From Paenacidovorax monticola (GTDB lineage Bacteria > Pseudomonadota > Gammaproteobacteria > Burkholderiales > Burkholderiaceae_C): a stretch of 64,000 nucleotides of DNA. Position 1 is the stretch's first letter. Every line of letters begins with the position of its first letter. A model generated the notes under the pieces. The model saw nothing but the letters and a program-made list of their open reading frames with translations. It made no database searches and was not told the origin of the DNA. The position numbers and the translations under genes were made by a program. Positions 41,245 through 49,800 of the stretch are shown here, one piece after another. The stretch spans positions 4,526,001 through 4,590,000 of the forward strand of contig NZ_CP060790.1 of the NCBI RefSeq assembly GCF_014489595.1, read 5' to 3'.

Positions 41245-43056
41245 TCAGGACGATGACAGCGCGAGGTCGCCCGTGTTGCGCCGCAGGCAGAACTTGCCGG
41301 CCTGCTTGCCGCTGTACATCGCGGCATCGGCGAGCCTGAGCAGCCCAATGGCGTCGCCGCTGTCGTGGGGGGCGAGGGCATAGCCGATGGTCAGGCCCAC
41401 ATGGACCTGCAAGTCCCCCAGGGCGAAGGGTGAGCGGAACGCGTCGAGCAGCTTCATGCCCAGGTCGTGGGCCTGCTCGGGCTGGCTCAGGTGGGACGTC
41501 ATGACCACGAATTCGTCGCCGCCCAGGCGTGCCACCACGTCCGATTCGCGCACATGGCCCAGCAGGCGGCGCGTGACGGCGACCAGCAGCTCGTCGCCCA
41601 CGTCGTGGCCGTACTGGTCGTTGACGGGCTTGAAGCCGTCAAGGTCGAGCATGTAGACCGCCACGAGATGCTGGGGGCCGCAGCGCAGCAGGCTGTTGCC
41701 CAGCGCCACGTGCAGGCCGCGCCGGTTGGGCAGGCCCGTGAGCGGGTCGGTATGGGCGAGCGAATGCAGCGTGTCGCGCTCGCGGTGTGCATCGATCGCC
41801 GCCAGGTGCAGCGCCCGGCTGCGCAGGCCCAGCACGCGCATGAAGAGCAGCATGTCAATGGTCGCGCCAAGCTGGAACGAATGCATCGTCCAGAAGTTCG
41901 CGGGCAGCCAGCCTTGCACCAGTCCCACCATCACCGCCGCCGCAGCACCATAGGCCAGCCATGCGAACAGCAGGGTGGTGCCCACCGGGTCCTTCTCGCG
42001 CACTCTCCTTAGCGCGGCGGGGATGCTGAGGAGCGAAGGCAAGGGGCCCACCAGGCTCATGAAGGCCGTGGCGCCGCGAGGCTCCAGCCAGTCGAAGGCG
42101 AAGGCCAGGCATACGAGCGTGGTGGCGGCCGCTCCGGCATGCATCATGCGCTGGTAGCTTCTGGGGGTGGAAGGGCTCAGCAAGGTGTAGCCCAGGAAGA
42201 GGAAAGACCCCGCCAGGGCCACCAGTCCCGCCACGATGCCCGCGTGGGCCGCCATCCACACATTGCCGGGCCAGAGGAACTGTGCGCCGATCCCGAAGAA
42301 CTGGAGGGAGAAACCCGTGCTGCCCAGGACGACCAGCGCGTAGTAGGCAAACAGGCGCTCGTGCTGGCTGGCCCACTGGATCAGGCTGTAGATAAGCAGG
42401 CAGAGCGCCAGTCCATTGAGCAGGCCTTGCAGCATCTGCTCGCGCAGGGCCAGGTAGAGTCCGTGGGGCATCTCGCTCACGGTGATGGGGAGGATCATGG
42501 GCCCTTGGGTGCGGATGCGGACCAGCACGTCGTAGCGCTGTCCTGCCTGCAGGTTCAGCAGCATCGCGGGCGTGCGGCTCGACAGGGTCGCCTTGCCGGG
42601 CGGCCGGAGATAACCCAGCAGGGCCTGCTGCAGCACCTGGCCTTCGCGGGTGAGGTAGATGTCCACTTCCTGCAGGGAGCTGTAGCCGATGCTGACGACC
42701 CAGGGGCCGTTCGGCGCGTCGCCTACCTCCAGGGGCAGGCGCAGCCACATCGCCTCCTGGTTGTGCACACCCAGCGAGCCGTTGAGGTTCGCGGGCGGCG
42801 CGAACTGCGCCAGCCGTCCCAGCATGTCCTGCACGCCGAGCCCGAATGTGTCGTCGCCCAGGAGCGTGATGGCCGGCCACGCGTTGAGCACCTGGCGGCC
42901 GGGCTCCAGCACAAGGGGGGGCGACGCATGTGCCGCCGGCAGGCCCAGGCACAGGCACAGCACCAGCAGCAGACGCTGCACCATCCCCACGCCAGCGCCA
43001 CGTCCGGCGCGCCGCAGCCGCGCGAGGGCGAGGAGGAGGCGGCGCCAGGGGATCAT
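41245..43056 (-). CDS. 7TMR-DISM membrane diguanylate cyclase
   Basis: Membrane-bound c-di-GMP synthase of 603 residues. After a signal-like segment (LLLVLCLCLGLPAAHA) comes an extracytoplasmic 7TMR-DISM extracellular domain (about 45-190), seven membrane helices (about 200-390), then a GGDEF domain with [12 protein letters not shown]. The inhibitory site RESD is present five residues before it. Likely senses a periplasmic ligand and passes the signal to the cyclase. The start may be ATG 43056 or an internal site nearer the signal segment. Confidence 0.9.
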   Translation of the reverse strand: MIPWRRLLLALARLRRAGRGAGVGMVQRLLLVLCLCLGLPAAHASPPLVLEPGRQVLNAWPAITLLGDDTFGLGVQDMLGRLAQFAPPANLNGSLGVHNQEAMWLRLPLEVGDAPNGPWVVSIGYSSLQEVDIYLTREGQVLQQALLGYLRPPGKATLSSRTPAMLLNLQAGQRYDVLVRIRTQGPMILPITVSEMPHGLYLALREQMLQGLLNGLALCLLIYSLIQWASQHERLFAYYALVVLGSTGFSLQFFGIGAQFLWPGNVWMAAHAGIVAGLVALAGSFLFLGYTLLSPSTPRSYQRMMHAGAAATTLVCLAFAFDWLEPRGATAFMSLVGPLPSLLSIPAALRRVREKDPVGTTLLFAWLAYGAAAAVMVGLVQGWLPANFWTMHSFQLGATIDMLLFMRVLGLRSRALHLAAIDAHRERDTLHSLAHTDPLTGLPNRRGLHVALGNSLLRCGPQHLVAVYMLDLDGFKPVNDQYGHDVGDELLVAVTRRLLGHVRESDVVARLGGDEFVVMTSHLSQPEQAHDLGMKLLDAFRSPFALGDLQVHVGLTIGYALAPHDSGDAIGLLRLADAAMYSGKQAGKFCLRRNTGDLALSSS

Positions 43057-43068
43057 GGGGCAGGGGGC

Positions 43069-44490
43069 TCATCGCGGAGCGTTGGCCCGCGCCAGGCCCG
43101 GGCTCCAGCTGCCGGCAGTGGTCAGCCGGTCTTCCAGCCGGTTCAGCCAGGCGGGGGCCAGGGGGTCGTCACTCCAGCCGTTGACCACGGCATCCACCTG
43201 GTTGAGCAGGGCCTCGGGCAGCCGCAGCGGGCGCGTCTGGCTCATGAGCACGCGGCTGATGAAGTGGTAGCCCAGCGCCCGCGTGAGCGTGCGCGAGAGG
43301 GAAAAGCGCGGGAACACCCAGCGCACCACGGTGTCGATGCCGCGCGCCAGCAGCAGCACCGACCAGAACAGCAGGCCCGAGGCCAGCGGCATGCGCCGGT
43401 CCAGCCCCAGGTCGCGCGCCGTGTCGCGGCCGCAGAGGTAGCGCGTGAGCGGCACGGGAATGGGCTTGGCCACCGGCCAGGGGATGGCGTCCGCCATGGT
43501 CTGCATGAGCGCGGCGCCCAGGGCGGGCCGGGGATCGGGCGCGATGGCTTCGCTGCGGCCGCGCGCCTGCATGCGCGCGAAGAGGGCCTGCGCCTCGTCC
43601 ATGGTGTGGGCCATCAGCGTGGACTCGATGCCCAGCACATGGCCCACCACGTTCCAGGCATGCAGATAGGCCTCCTCGTCGGCCTGGGGCAGTCCCAGCC
43701 CCAGGCGCCGCAGGCCGCGCAGGAACACGTAGTTGAACGTGAGCAGGGTGTAGGCCTGCTCTTCCTGGTTGCAGGGCAGGCCGCAGCCGGCTACGTCCCA
43801 GCCCCGGGCGAAGAGGGTCTGGTAGAGCGAGGGCCTGGCGGCGGACACGGCCAGTGCGGGCAGGGGCGGGCGCGCGGCCTGCAGGGCCTGTGCGGGCGCG
43901 CCGCGCAGGATGAGGTTGCGGATGGTCGAGTGGATGAGCCGCACCTTGAGGATCTGTGCCACGCCCGCGCCCCGGGGCGCTTCCAGGCCGCCGCGCATCA
44001 TCACCGGGAAGATCATCGCCGCCGTGGAGCGGATGCGGTATTCGGTGTGCTGCTCCAGCTGGCCGGCCGTGTGCAGCACGTCCGCGAGGTCGGGCAGCAC
44101 GTAGCACTCGGGCAGGCTGGAGCAGAACAGCAGGATGCACGAGAGCGCGCCATGGTCCATGAACAGGCGCTCGGCCCGCTGGATCTTCTGCAGGTCGGCC
44201 CAGGGCGGCAGCACCTGGGCCTGCCGCACGTAGTCGGTGAGGGCCTGCGCCGCCTCCTGGCCGAGCACCGTGCTCGGGGCTTGCCAGTGGGCAAGGCTCG
44301 CGTTGTCCGTCCACTCGCCGAACAGCCGGTTCACCTCGGCGATGCGCAGGCATTGCGGCGCATCGTCGCCAGGCCAGCCCTGCGCGGGCCAGTCGCCGAG
44401 GATCCTGGCGATGGTGGCATCGCCCAGCGGATCGGCATGGCGCCGCATGTCCTGCAGGGAAGGATCCGGTGAGGCGGTGGACTGTGTCAT
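43069..44490 (-). CDS. MpaB/DUF2236-family oxygenase-like protein
   Basis: Protein of 473 residues from ATG 44490 (in-frame starts at 44535 and 44547 exist but lie in promoter-like sequence). It carries DUF2236/latex-clearing-protein features: ADPLGDATIARIL, LKVRLIHSTIRN (positions of the conserved Arg/Lys/Thr near the haem in Lcp), CNQEEQAYTLLTFNYVF and HAWNVVGHVLGIE. A C-terminal hydrophobic helix is present (LLFWSVLLLARGIDTVVRW). Family members bind haem b and include rubber-cleaving and mycophenolate-oxidising enzymes; the substrate here is unknown. Confidence 0.78.
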   Translation of the reverse strand: MTQSTASPDPSLQDMRRHADPLGDATIARILGDWPAQGWPGDDAPQCLRIAEVNRLFGEWTDNASLAHWQAPSTVLGQEAAQALTDYVRQAQVLPPWADLQKIQRAERLFMDHGALSCILLFCSSLPECYVLPDLADVLHTAGQLEQHTEYRIRSTAAMIFPVMMRGGLEAPRGAGVAQILKVRLIHSTIRNLILRGAPAQALQAARPPLPALAVSAARPSLYQTLFARGWDVAGCGLPCNQEEQAYTLLTFNYVFLRGLRRLGLGLPQADEEAYLHAWNVVGHVLGIESTLMAHTMDEAQALFARMQARGRSEAIAPDPRPALGAALMQTMADAIPWPVAKPIPVPLTRYLCGRDTARDLGLDRRMPLASGLLFWSVLLLARGIDTVVRWVFPRFSLSRTLTRALGYHFISRVLMSQTRPLRLPEALLNQVDAVVNGWSDDPLAPAWLNRLEDRLTTAGSWSPGLARANAPR

Positions 44491-44591
44491 GGCCGTCGTA
44501 TCGGTTTGTAACAGACCAGTGTAATGGGTGCGCATGAAATCGCGCACCCTTTTTTGGCACGGCCCGCTGCAGCGGAAACGGCCGGTTCAGC

Positions 44592-45404
44592 TCAGGGCGC
44601 GACCGACGCCAGGTTCAGCAGCGACGCCTCGATGGCCGCTGCCGTGGCCAGGGGCTGCTCCATGGGAAACAGGTGGCTGCCGTCGAGGACCATGGTGCGG
44701 CCCTGCGTGATGCGCTGGGTCATGGCCATGCCCACCTGGCGCATCTCGGCGGAGGCGCGTCCGCCGATGAAGGCCACGGGGCAGCGCAGCGGGTGGCGGC
44801 GCAGCAGCGCCCCCAGGTTGTGGGGCAGGGTGTTGTAGATCGCGGTTTCCACGGCCCGGTCGAAGGCCAGCACGCGCTGGCCGTCGTGGTCCGCGAGGCC
44901 GTGCTCGACGTAGTCCTGCAGCACCTGCGGGTGCCAGCGCGCGAAGGCTTTCTTGCGGCGGAAATGCTCCAGGGCCTCCGCGTTGCTGGCCCAGCTGTTG
45001 CGGCGCTGCCGGCTGATCTTGCCGGGCGAGATCGAGCCCACGACCTGCGTGTGCTTGGCCACGCCCAGCGCGTTGGCGCGCCAGCCGCCGATGAGCGGCG
45101 AGTCGATGAGCAGCACGCCGCGCGCGAGCCCGGGGTGCAGCGCGGCGGTCATCACGCTCAGGAAGCCGCCCAGCGAGTGTCCCACGAGGAACACCGGAGC
45201 CCCCTCCCGGCGCACGCGTTCGCCCGCGAAGTCGGCCAACTGCTGCACCAGGTGCGGCCAGTTGTTGGTGACGGGGTAGCGCGGGTCGTGCCCGAAGCGG
45301 TCCACGGCCGAGACGCCGAAGCCGCGCCGATGCAGTTCCTCGAAGAGCAGCCGGTAGGTGCCCGCCGGAAAGCTGTTGGCGTGCGAAAAGACGATGGGGG
45401 TCAT
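44592..45404 (-). CDS. Alpha/beta hydrolase
   Basis: Cytoplasmic alpha/beta-fold hydrolase of 270 residues. The oxyanion region is VFSHANSFPAGTY, the nucleophile elbow is VGHSLGGFLS, and the catalytic His is probably in VLDGSHLFPMEQP. It resembles small esterases or haloperoxidase-like hydrolases. It lies 31 nt downstream of the Anbu gene on the same strand, so they may be co-transcribed. Substrate unknown. Confidence 0.85.
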   Translation of the reverse strand: MTPIVFSHANSFPAGTYRLLFEELHRRGFGVSAVDRFGHDPRYPVTNNWPHLVQQLADFAGERVRREGAPVFLVGHSLGGFLSVMTAALHPGLARGVLLIDSPLIGGWRANALGVAKHTQVVGSISPGKISRQRRNSWASNAEALEHFRRKKAFARWHPQVLQDYVEHGLADHDGQRVLAFDRAVETAIYNTLPHNLGALLRRHPLRCPVAFIGGRASAEMRQVGMAMTQRITQGRTMVLDGSHLFPMEQPLATAAAIEASLLNLASVAP

Positions 45405-45435
45405 GGGGCACGCCGGCGCAGCGGCGCTCCTGGCG

Positions 45436-46263
45436 TCAGATGAGCTTGTCCTGGGGCGTGGTGATCTTCTTGAGCGGCTTGCTGCGCGCGGGGGAAACCT
45501 TGATCGGCACCTCCGTGCTGCCGCCGTCCCAGGCCGGGTCCTCGATGCTGTCGAACACCTGGCGCAGCTTCTGGCCCCAGCTGTCGTGCAGCATGCGGAA
45601 GTAGGGGTTGTTCTCGTCGATGCACACGATCTGGTCGGTGGCAAAGCGGTCCACCTCGTACACCACCAGGTCCAGTGGCAGCCCCACCGAGAGATTGGAC
45701 TTGAGCGTGCTGTCCATCGACACGAGCGCGCACTTGGCCGCCTCGGACAGCGGCGTATCGGGCGTGAGCACGCGGTCCAGCACGGGTTTCCCGTACTTGG
45801 ATTCGCCCACCTGGAAGTAGGGCGTCTCGGAGGTGGCCTCGATGAAGTTGCCGGCCGAATAGACCTGGAACAGGCGCATGCCCTCGCCGCGGATCTGGCC
45901 GCCGAACACGAGCGACACGTTGAAGTCCACGCCCGAGCGCTTGAGCGCCGCGCCGTCGCGCTCGTGCACGTGGCGCACGGCCGCGCCCAGCACGCGCGCG
46001 GCGTCGAACATGCTGCGTGCATTCCAGATGGTGATGGCCTCGCCGTCCTCGCGGTCCTTGACCTGGGTGGTCTGCAGGATCTCGCGCACCGACTGGGAGA
46101 TCGACAGGTTGCCCGCCGACAGCAGCACCATGAAGCGGTCACCCGCCTGTTCGTAGACCATCATCTTGCGGAAGGAACTGATCTGGTCCAGGCCGGCGTT
46201 GGTGCGGGAGTCGGACAGGAACACCAGGCCGGCATTGAGTTTGATGGCGACGCAGTACGTCAT
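45436..46263 (-). CDS. Anbu-type proteasome-like protease
   Basis: Ancestral bacterial proteasome homologue (Anbu/BPH) of 275 residues. It starts MTYCVAIKL; removal of Met exposes Thr as the N-terminal nucleophile. Other family stretches are FLSDSRTNAGLDQISSFRKM, LLSAGNLSISQSV, SLVFGGQIRGEG and VSMDSTLKSNLSVGLPLDL. Anbu is often next to alpha-E, transglutaminase-like and ATP-grasp genes, but none is present here. The downstream neighbour is an alpha/beta hydrolase. Confidence 0.9.
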   Translation of the reverse strand: MTYCVAIKLNAGLVFLSDSRTNAGLDQISSFRKMMVYEQAGDRFMVLLSAGNLSISQSVREILQTTQVKDREDGEAITIWNARSMFDAARVLGAAVRHVHERDGAALKRSGVDFNVSLVFGGQIRGEGMRLFQVYSAGNFIEATSETPYFQVGESKYGKPVLDRVLTPDTPLSEAAKCALVSMDSTLKSNLSVGLPLDLVVYEVDRFATDQIVCIDENNPYFRMLHDSWGQKLRQVFDSIEDPAWDGGSTEVPIKVSPARSKPLKKITTPQDKLI

Positions 46264-46493
46264 GGGGCGAGCAGGAGGGGCAAAAGGACATAAGTGTAGT
46301 GCGCCTGGAACCTTCGGGCCGCAGGGGGCTGGGGCACCTGCAAGGAGCGGGCGCGGATGCCAAAAAGATCACGGCCTTCCCTGGTGAGGCGGGACGGGGA
46401 GGGCATGGGCCTTCCATAATCCGCGGCAGTCCACCTTTTTTCCCACCCCCCCGTGCGCCGGCACCAGACCGCCGCACGCTCCAAGGAGTCCTG

Positions 46494-46970
46494 ATGCACC
46501 CCAATTTCCGCGCTGCCCAACCCACGCTCCCCCTTTCCGCACGGTGGCTGGCCTGGGGCGCCCTGTTTGCCCTGGCACTGGCCGTGTCCGGGCCCGTGGC
46601 GGCGCAGACCAAGGGCCTGGATCCGGCCAAGCCGGGCGTGGCGGTGTACCCCGGGGCCAAGCACGACGCGGCCACGTCCGAATTCCTGCGCACGTCCCTG
46701 CAGGTGGACGGGGCGGCCTACCGCACGGCGGACGATGTGGCCAAGGTGGCCGCGTTCTACAAGGGCCAAGCCGGCGTCCAGGCGATGGGCGATGCCGCCA
46801 AGGACTCGGCGGCCTTCACCGCGGGCTGCAAGGAAGAGTTCAATGCCGTGCTCAAGAAGAAGATCACCACGGGCTGCGCCCTGCAGATCACGGTGCAGCG
46901 CCCCTGGATGGACATGAAGACCGGAAAGATGATGCCCGACACCCTGGTGTCCATCGTCAAGCAGCCCTGA
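46494..46970 (+). CDS. Exported hypothetical protein
   Basis: Periplasmic protein of 158 residues (ATG 46494, AAGGAG upstream). A signal peptide (WLAWGALFALALAVSGPVAAQ) is followed by VAVYPGAKHDAATSEFLRTSL and FYKGQAGVQAMG, then a Cys pair (GCKEEF, GCALQI) that could form a disulfide. It resembles small 'putative secreted' proteins of Burkholderiales with a YPGA motif. Function unknown. Convergent with mutS. Confidence 0.7.
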   Translation: MHPNFRAAQPTLPLSARWLAWGALFALALAVSGPVAAQTKGLDPAKPGVAVYPGAKHDAATSEFLRTSLQVDGAAYRTADDVAKVAAFYKGQAGVQAMGDAAKDSAAFTAGCKEEFNAVLKKKITTGCALQITVQRPWMDMKTGKMMPDTLVSIVKQP

Positions 46971-46985
46971 GGCGGGCGCCGGGAG

Positions 46986-47002
46986 CGGGGCCCTAGGCCC
47001 CG
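46986..47002. terminator. Bidirectional hairpin at the mutS stop codon
   Basis: Stem CGGGGCC / GGCCCCG with a 3-nt loop that is the mutS stop codon itself (46993-46995). It lies between convergent genes. No long T run. Confidence 0.45.
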
Positions 47003-49608
47003 TTCAGCCGCTTGAGCTGGTAGAGCGCGTCGAGCGCCTCGCGCGGGCTCAGGGCGTCGGGGTTGATGGCCGCGAGCGCGGCCTCCACGGGGCTGGCCAC
47101 GGCCATCTCGGGCTCGGGCGGAGGGGCAAACAGGTCCACCTGCAGCTCGTCCTCGCCCGCGCGCTCCTCCAGCGCCGCGAGCGCGTGGCGCGCGTGGTGC
47201 AGCACGGCGGCGGGCATGCCCGCCAGTTTGGCGACCTGGATGCCGTAGCTGCGGCTCGCCGGGCCCGGCTGGATCTCGTGCAGGAACACGATGTCGCTGC
47301 CCGACTCGGTGGCGCTCACATGCATGTTGACCGCATGGCGTGCCTTGGCGGGCAGTTCGGTCAGTTCGAAATAGTGCGTGGCGAACAGCGTGAACGCGCG
47401 CGTGCGGTCGTGCAGCTGCGTGGCGATGCCGCTGGCCAGCGCCAGGCCATCGAAGGTGCTGGTGCCGCGGCCGATCTCGTCCATCAGCACCAGACTGTGC
47501 GGCGTGGCCGCGTGCAGGATCTGCGCGGCCTCGGTCATCTCCAGCATGAAGGTCGATTGCGCGTTGGCCAGGTCGTCGGCGGCGCCGATGCGCGTGTGGA
47601 TGGCGTCGATGGGACCCAGGCGGCAGCTCGTGGCTGGCACGTGGCTGCCCATGCTGGCCAGCAGTACGATGAGCGCCACCTGGCGCATGTAGGTCGATTT
47701 GCCGCCCATGTTGGGGCCGGTGATGATCTGCAGCCGCGTGTTGGCGTTCAGGCGCGTGTGGTTGGCGATGAAGGCGCCGCTCGATGTCTCGGCCAGGCGC
47801 GCCTCCACCACCGGGTGGCGCCCGCCCTCGATCTCGATGCAGGGCTCCTGCACGAACTGCGGGGCGCACCAGTTCAGCGTGAGCGAACGCTCGGCCAGCG
47901 TGCACAGCACATCGAGCGCGGCCAGGGCCTGGGCCAGGCGCGTGAGCGCGGGCACATGGGGCTGGAGTTCGTCCAGCACCTGCTCGTAGAGCCACTTCTC
48001 GCGCGCCAGCGCGCGCTCCTGGGCCGACAGCGCCTTGTCCTCGAAGGCCTTCAGTTCGGGCGTGATGAAGCGTTCGGCGTTCTTGAGCGTCTGGCGGCGG
48101 CGGTAGTCGTCGGGCACGCGGTCGAGGTTGCTGCTCGTGACCTCGATGTAGAAGCCGTGCACCTTGTTGAACTGCACGCGCAGGTTGGCGATGCCGGTGC
48201 GCGCCTTCTCGCGCGTCTCCAGTTCCAGCAGGAAGCTGTCGCAGTTGGTCTGGATGGCGCGCAGCTCGTCCAGCTCGGCGTCGAAGCCGCCCGCGATCAC
48301 GCCGCCGTCGCGCACCAGCGCGGCGGGTTCCTCCAGGATGGCGCGCTGCAGCAGCTCGGCACAGCCGGGCGGTGGCTGCAGGTCGGCGAAGATCTGCGTC
48401 AAGAGTGCCGATGGCGCTTGCCCATTCTGCGCAAGCTGCTCTGCTTTTTGTAGTGTCTTGCCCAGGGCCACGAGTTCGCGCGGGCGCACTTGGCGCAGCG
48501 CGGTGCGTGCCGTGATGCGCTCCACGTCGCTCACGCCCTTGAGCGCGCCGCGCAGCACCTGCCAGGGCGCGGCGCCGGCGCCACCGCCCGCGCGCAACAC
48601 CTCGGTGGCCACGAGGCGCTCGCGCGCGGGGGCGCGGTCGCGCGGGGGCTCCAGCAGCCAAGCCTTGAGCAGGCGGCTGCCCATGCCGGTCATGCAGGTG
48701 TCCAGCAGCGAGAACAGCGTGGGGCTGTCTTCGCCGCGCAGGGTCTTGACGAGTTCGAGGTTGCGCCGCGTGGCCGGAGGCAGGGCGATGAGCGCGTCGT
48801 CGCGCTGCACCTGCACGGTGTGCACGTGGGTGAGCTGGCGGCCCTGCGTGTGCTCGGCGTACGACAGCAGCGCCGCCGTGGCCGCATGGGCCTGGGCCAG
48901 GTCCTGCGCGTCCCAGGCGTTCAGGCTGGCAGCGCCCAGGTGTTCGAGCAGCTTGCGCTCGCCCAGGGCGCTGTCGAACTGCCAGTCGGGCCGGGGGCTG
49001 ATGGGGCAGGTGAAGGCGCCGGACTGGCGCAGCGACTGCAGCTGTTGCTCGAAGCGCTCGGTCACCCCGGCGCTGTAGATGAGTTCACTGGGCGCCACGC
49101 GGGCCAGCCAGGCGCCCAGCTCTTCGCTGGCGCACTCGGCCAGGTACACGCGCCCCTGCGTCACGCTGAGCCAGGCCAGGCCGCAGCGCGCGCGCGGACC
49201 CTGGTGCACGGCCAGCAGCATGGATTCGGCCTTGTCCGACAGCAGCTCGCTGTCGGTGAGCGTGCCGGGCGTGACCACGCGCACCACCTTGCGCTCCACC
49301 GGCCCCTTGGCCGTGGCCACATCGCCCACCTGCTCGGCGATGGCGACCGACTCGCCCATCTTGATGAGTCGGCCCAGGTAGTTTTCCAGCGCATGGAAGG
49401 GCACGCCCGCCATCACTACGGGCCCGCCGCCCGACTGGCCGCGCTGCGTGAGCGTGATGTCCAGCAGCCGCGCGGCCTTCTCGGCGTCCTGCCAGAACAG
49501 CTCGTAGAAATCCCCCATGCGGTAGAAGAGCAGCGTGTCGGGGTGCCCGGCCTTGAGGCTCAGGTACTGCTGCATCATGGGGGTGTGGTGTTCGAACGTG
49601 TCGGACAT
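46993..49608 (-). CDS. mutS: DNA mismatch repair protein MutS
   Basis: Mismatch-recognition ATPase of 871 residues, starting [16 protein letters not shown] (ATG 49608), which matches the normal MutS N-terminus. The mismatch-binding motif is [15 protein letters not shown] (Phe-x-Glu as FYE). The ATPase has [29 protein letters not shown] and [10 protein letters not shown]. Domain lengths are normal, except that [20 protein letters not shown] near residue 390 is encoded by copy E of the two-hairpin repeat, in frame. Convergent with an exported hypothetical and divergent from the c-di-GMP cassette. Confidence 0.97.
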   Translation of the reverse strand: MSDTFEHHTPMMQQYLSLKAGHPDTLLFYRMGDFYELFWQDAEKAARLLDITLTQRGQSGGGPVVMAGVPFHALENYLGRLIKMGESVAIAEQVGDVATAKGPVERKVVRVVTPGTLTDSELLSDKAESMLLAVHQGPRARCGLAWLSVTQGRVYLAECASEELGAWLARVAPSELIYSAGVTERFEQQLQSLRQSGAFTCPISPRPDWQFDSALGERKLLEHLGAASLNAWDAQDLAQAHAATAALLSYAEHTQGRQLTHVHTVQVQRDDALIALPPATRRNLELVKTLRGEDSPTLFSLLDTCMTGMGSRLLKAWLLEPPRDRAPARERLVATEVLRAGGGAGAAPWQVLRGALKGVSDVERITARTALRQVRPRELVALGKTLQKAEQLAQNGQAPSALLTQIFADLQPPPGCAELLQRAILEEPAALVRDGGVIAGGFDAELDELRAIQTNCDSFLLELETREKARTGIANLRVQFNKVHGFYIEVTSSNLDRVPDDYRRRQTLKNAERFITPELKAFEDKALSAQERALAREKWLYEQVLDELQPHVPALTRLAQALAALDVLCTLAERSLTLNWCAPQFVQEPCIEIEGGRHPVVEARLAETSSGAFIANHTRLNANTRLQIITGPNMGGKSTYMRQVALIVLLASMGSHVPATSCRLGPIDAIHTRIGAADDLANAQSTFMLEMTEAAQILHAATPHSLVLMDEIGRGTSTFDGLALASGIATQLHDRTRAFTLFATHYFELTELPAKARHAVNMHVSATESGSDIVFLHEIQPGPASRSYGIQVAKLAGMPAAVLHHARHALAALEERAGEDELQVDLFAPPPEPEMAVASPVEAALAAINPDALSPREALDALYQLKRLNGA
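48412..48454 (+). repeat. Two-hairpin repeat, copy E (inside mutS)
   Basis: Core from 48414 (GCGCTTGCCC), GCGC at 16-19 and TGCT at position 24, followed by CTGCTTTTTGTAG. It lies antisense to mutS, which reads through it in frame. Confidence 0.75.
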
Positions 49609-49737
49609 GCAAGGCGGGGCGGGCAGGCGGATGAGGCGTGGAACTGTAGCAGGCCCGGATGCCCGCCCCGGCATGGGCTGCCCCTGTGGATTTCTCAAAT
49701 TTGTTACGTTTTGACATACTATGCTCTGCACAGGGCC

Positions 49738-49758
49738 GCCCCGGTCGATGACCGGGGC
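49738..49758 (+). promoter_or_regulatory. Leader hairpin between mutS and the GGDEF-EAL gene
   Basis: Perfect 9-bp stem GCCCCGGTC / GACCGGGGC with a GAT loop, followed by GCTCTGTTTCC and then the GGDEF-EAL start 42 nt later. It is preceded by an AT-richer stretch (49691-49726) with promoter-like TTGACA and TACTAT words whose spacing is not canonical. It may be a leader or attenuator hairpin. Confidence 0.4.
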
Positions 49759-49800
49759 GCTCTGTTTCCATGACCAGCGTGAGGTGCCCGAGCCATCGTG

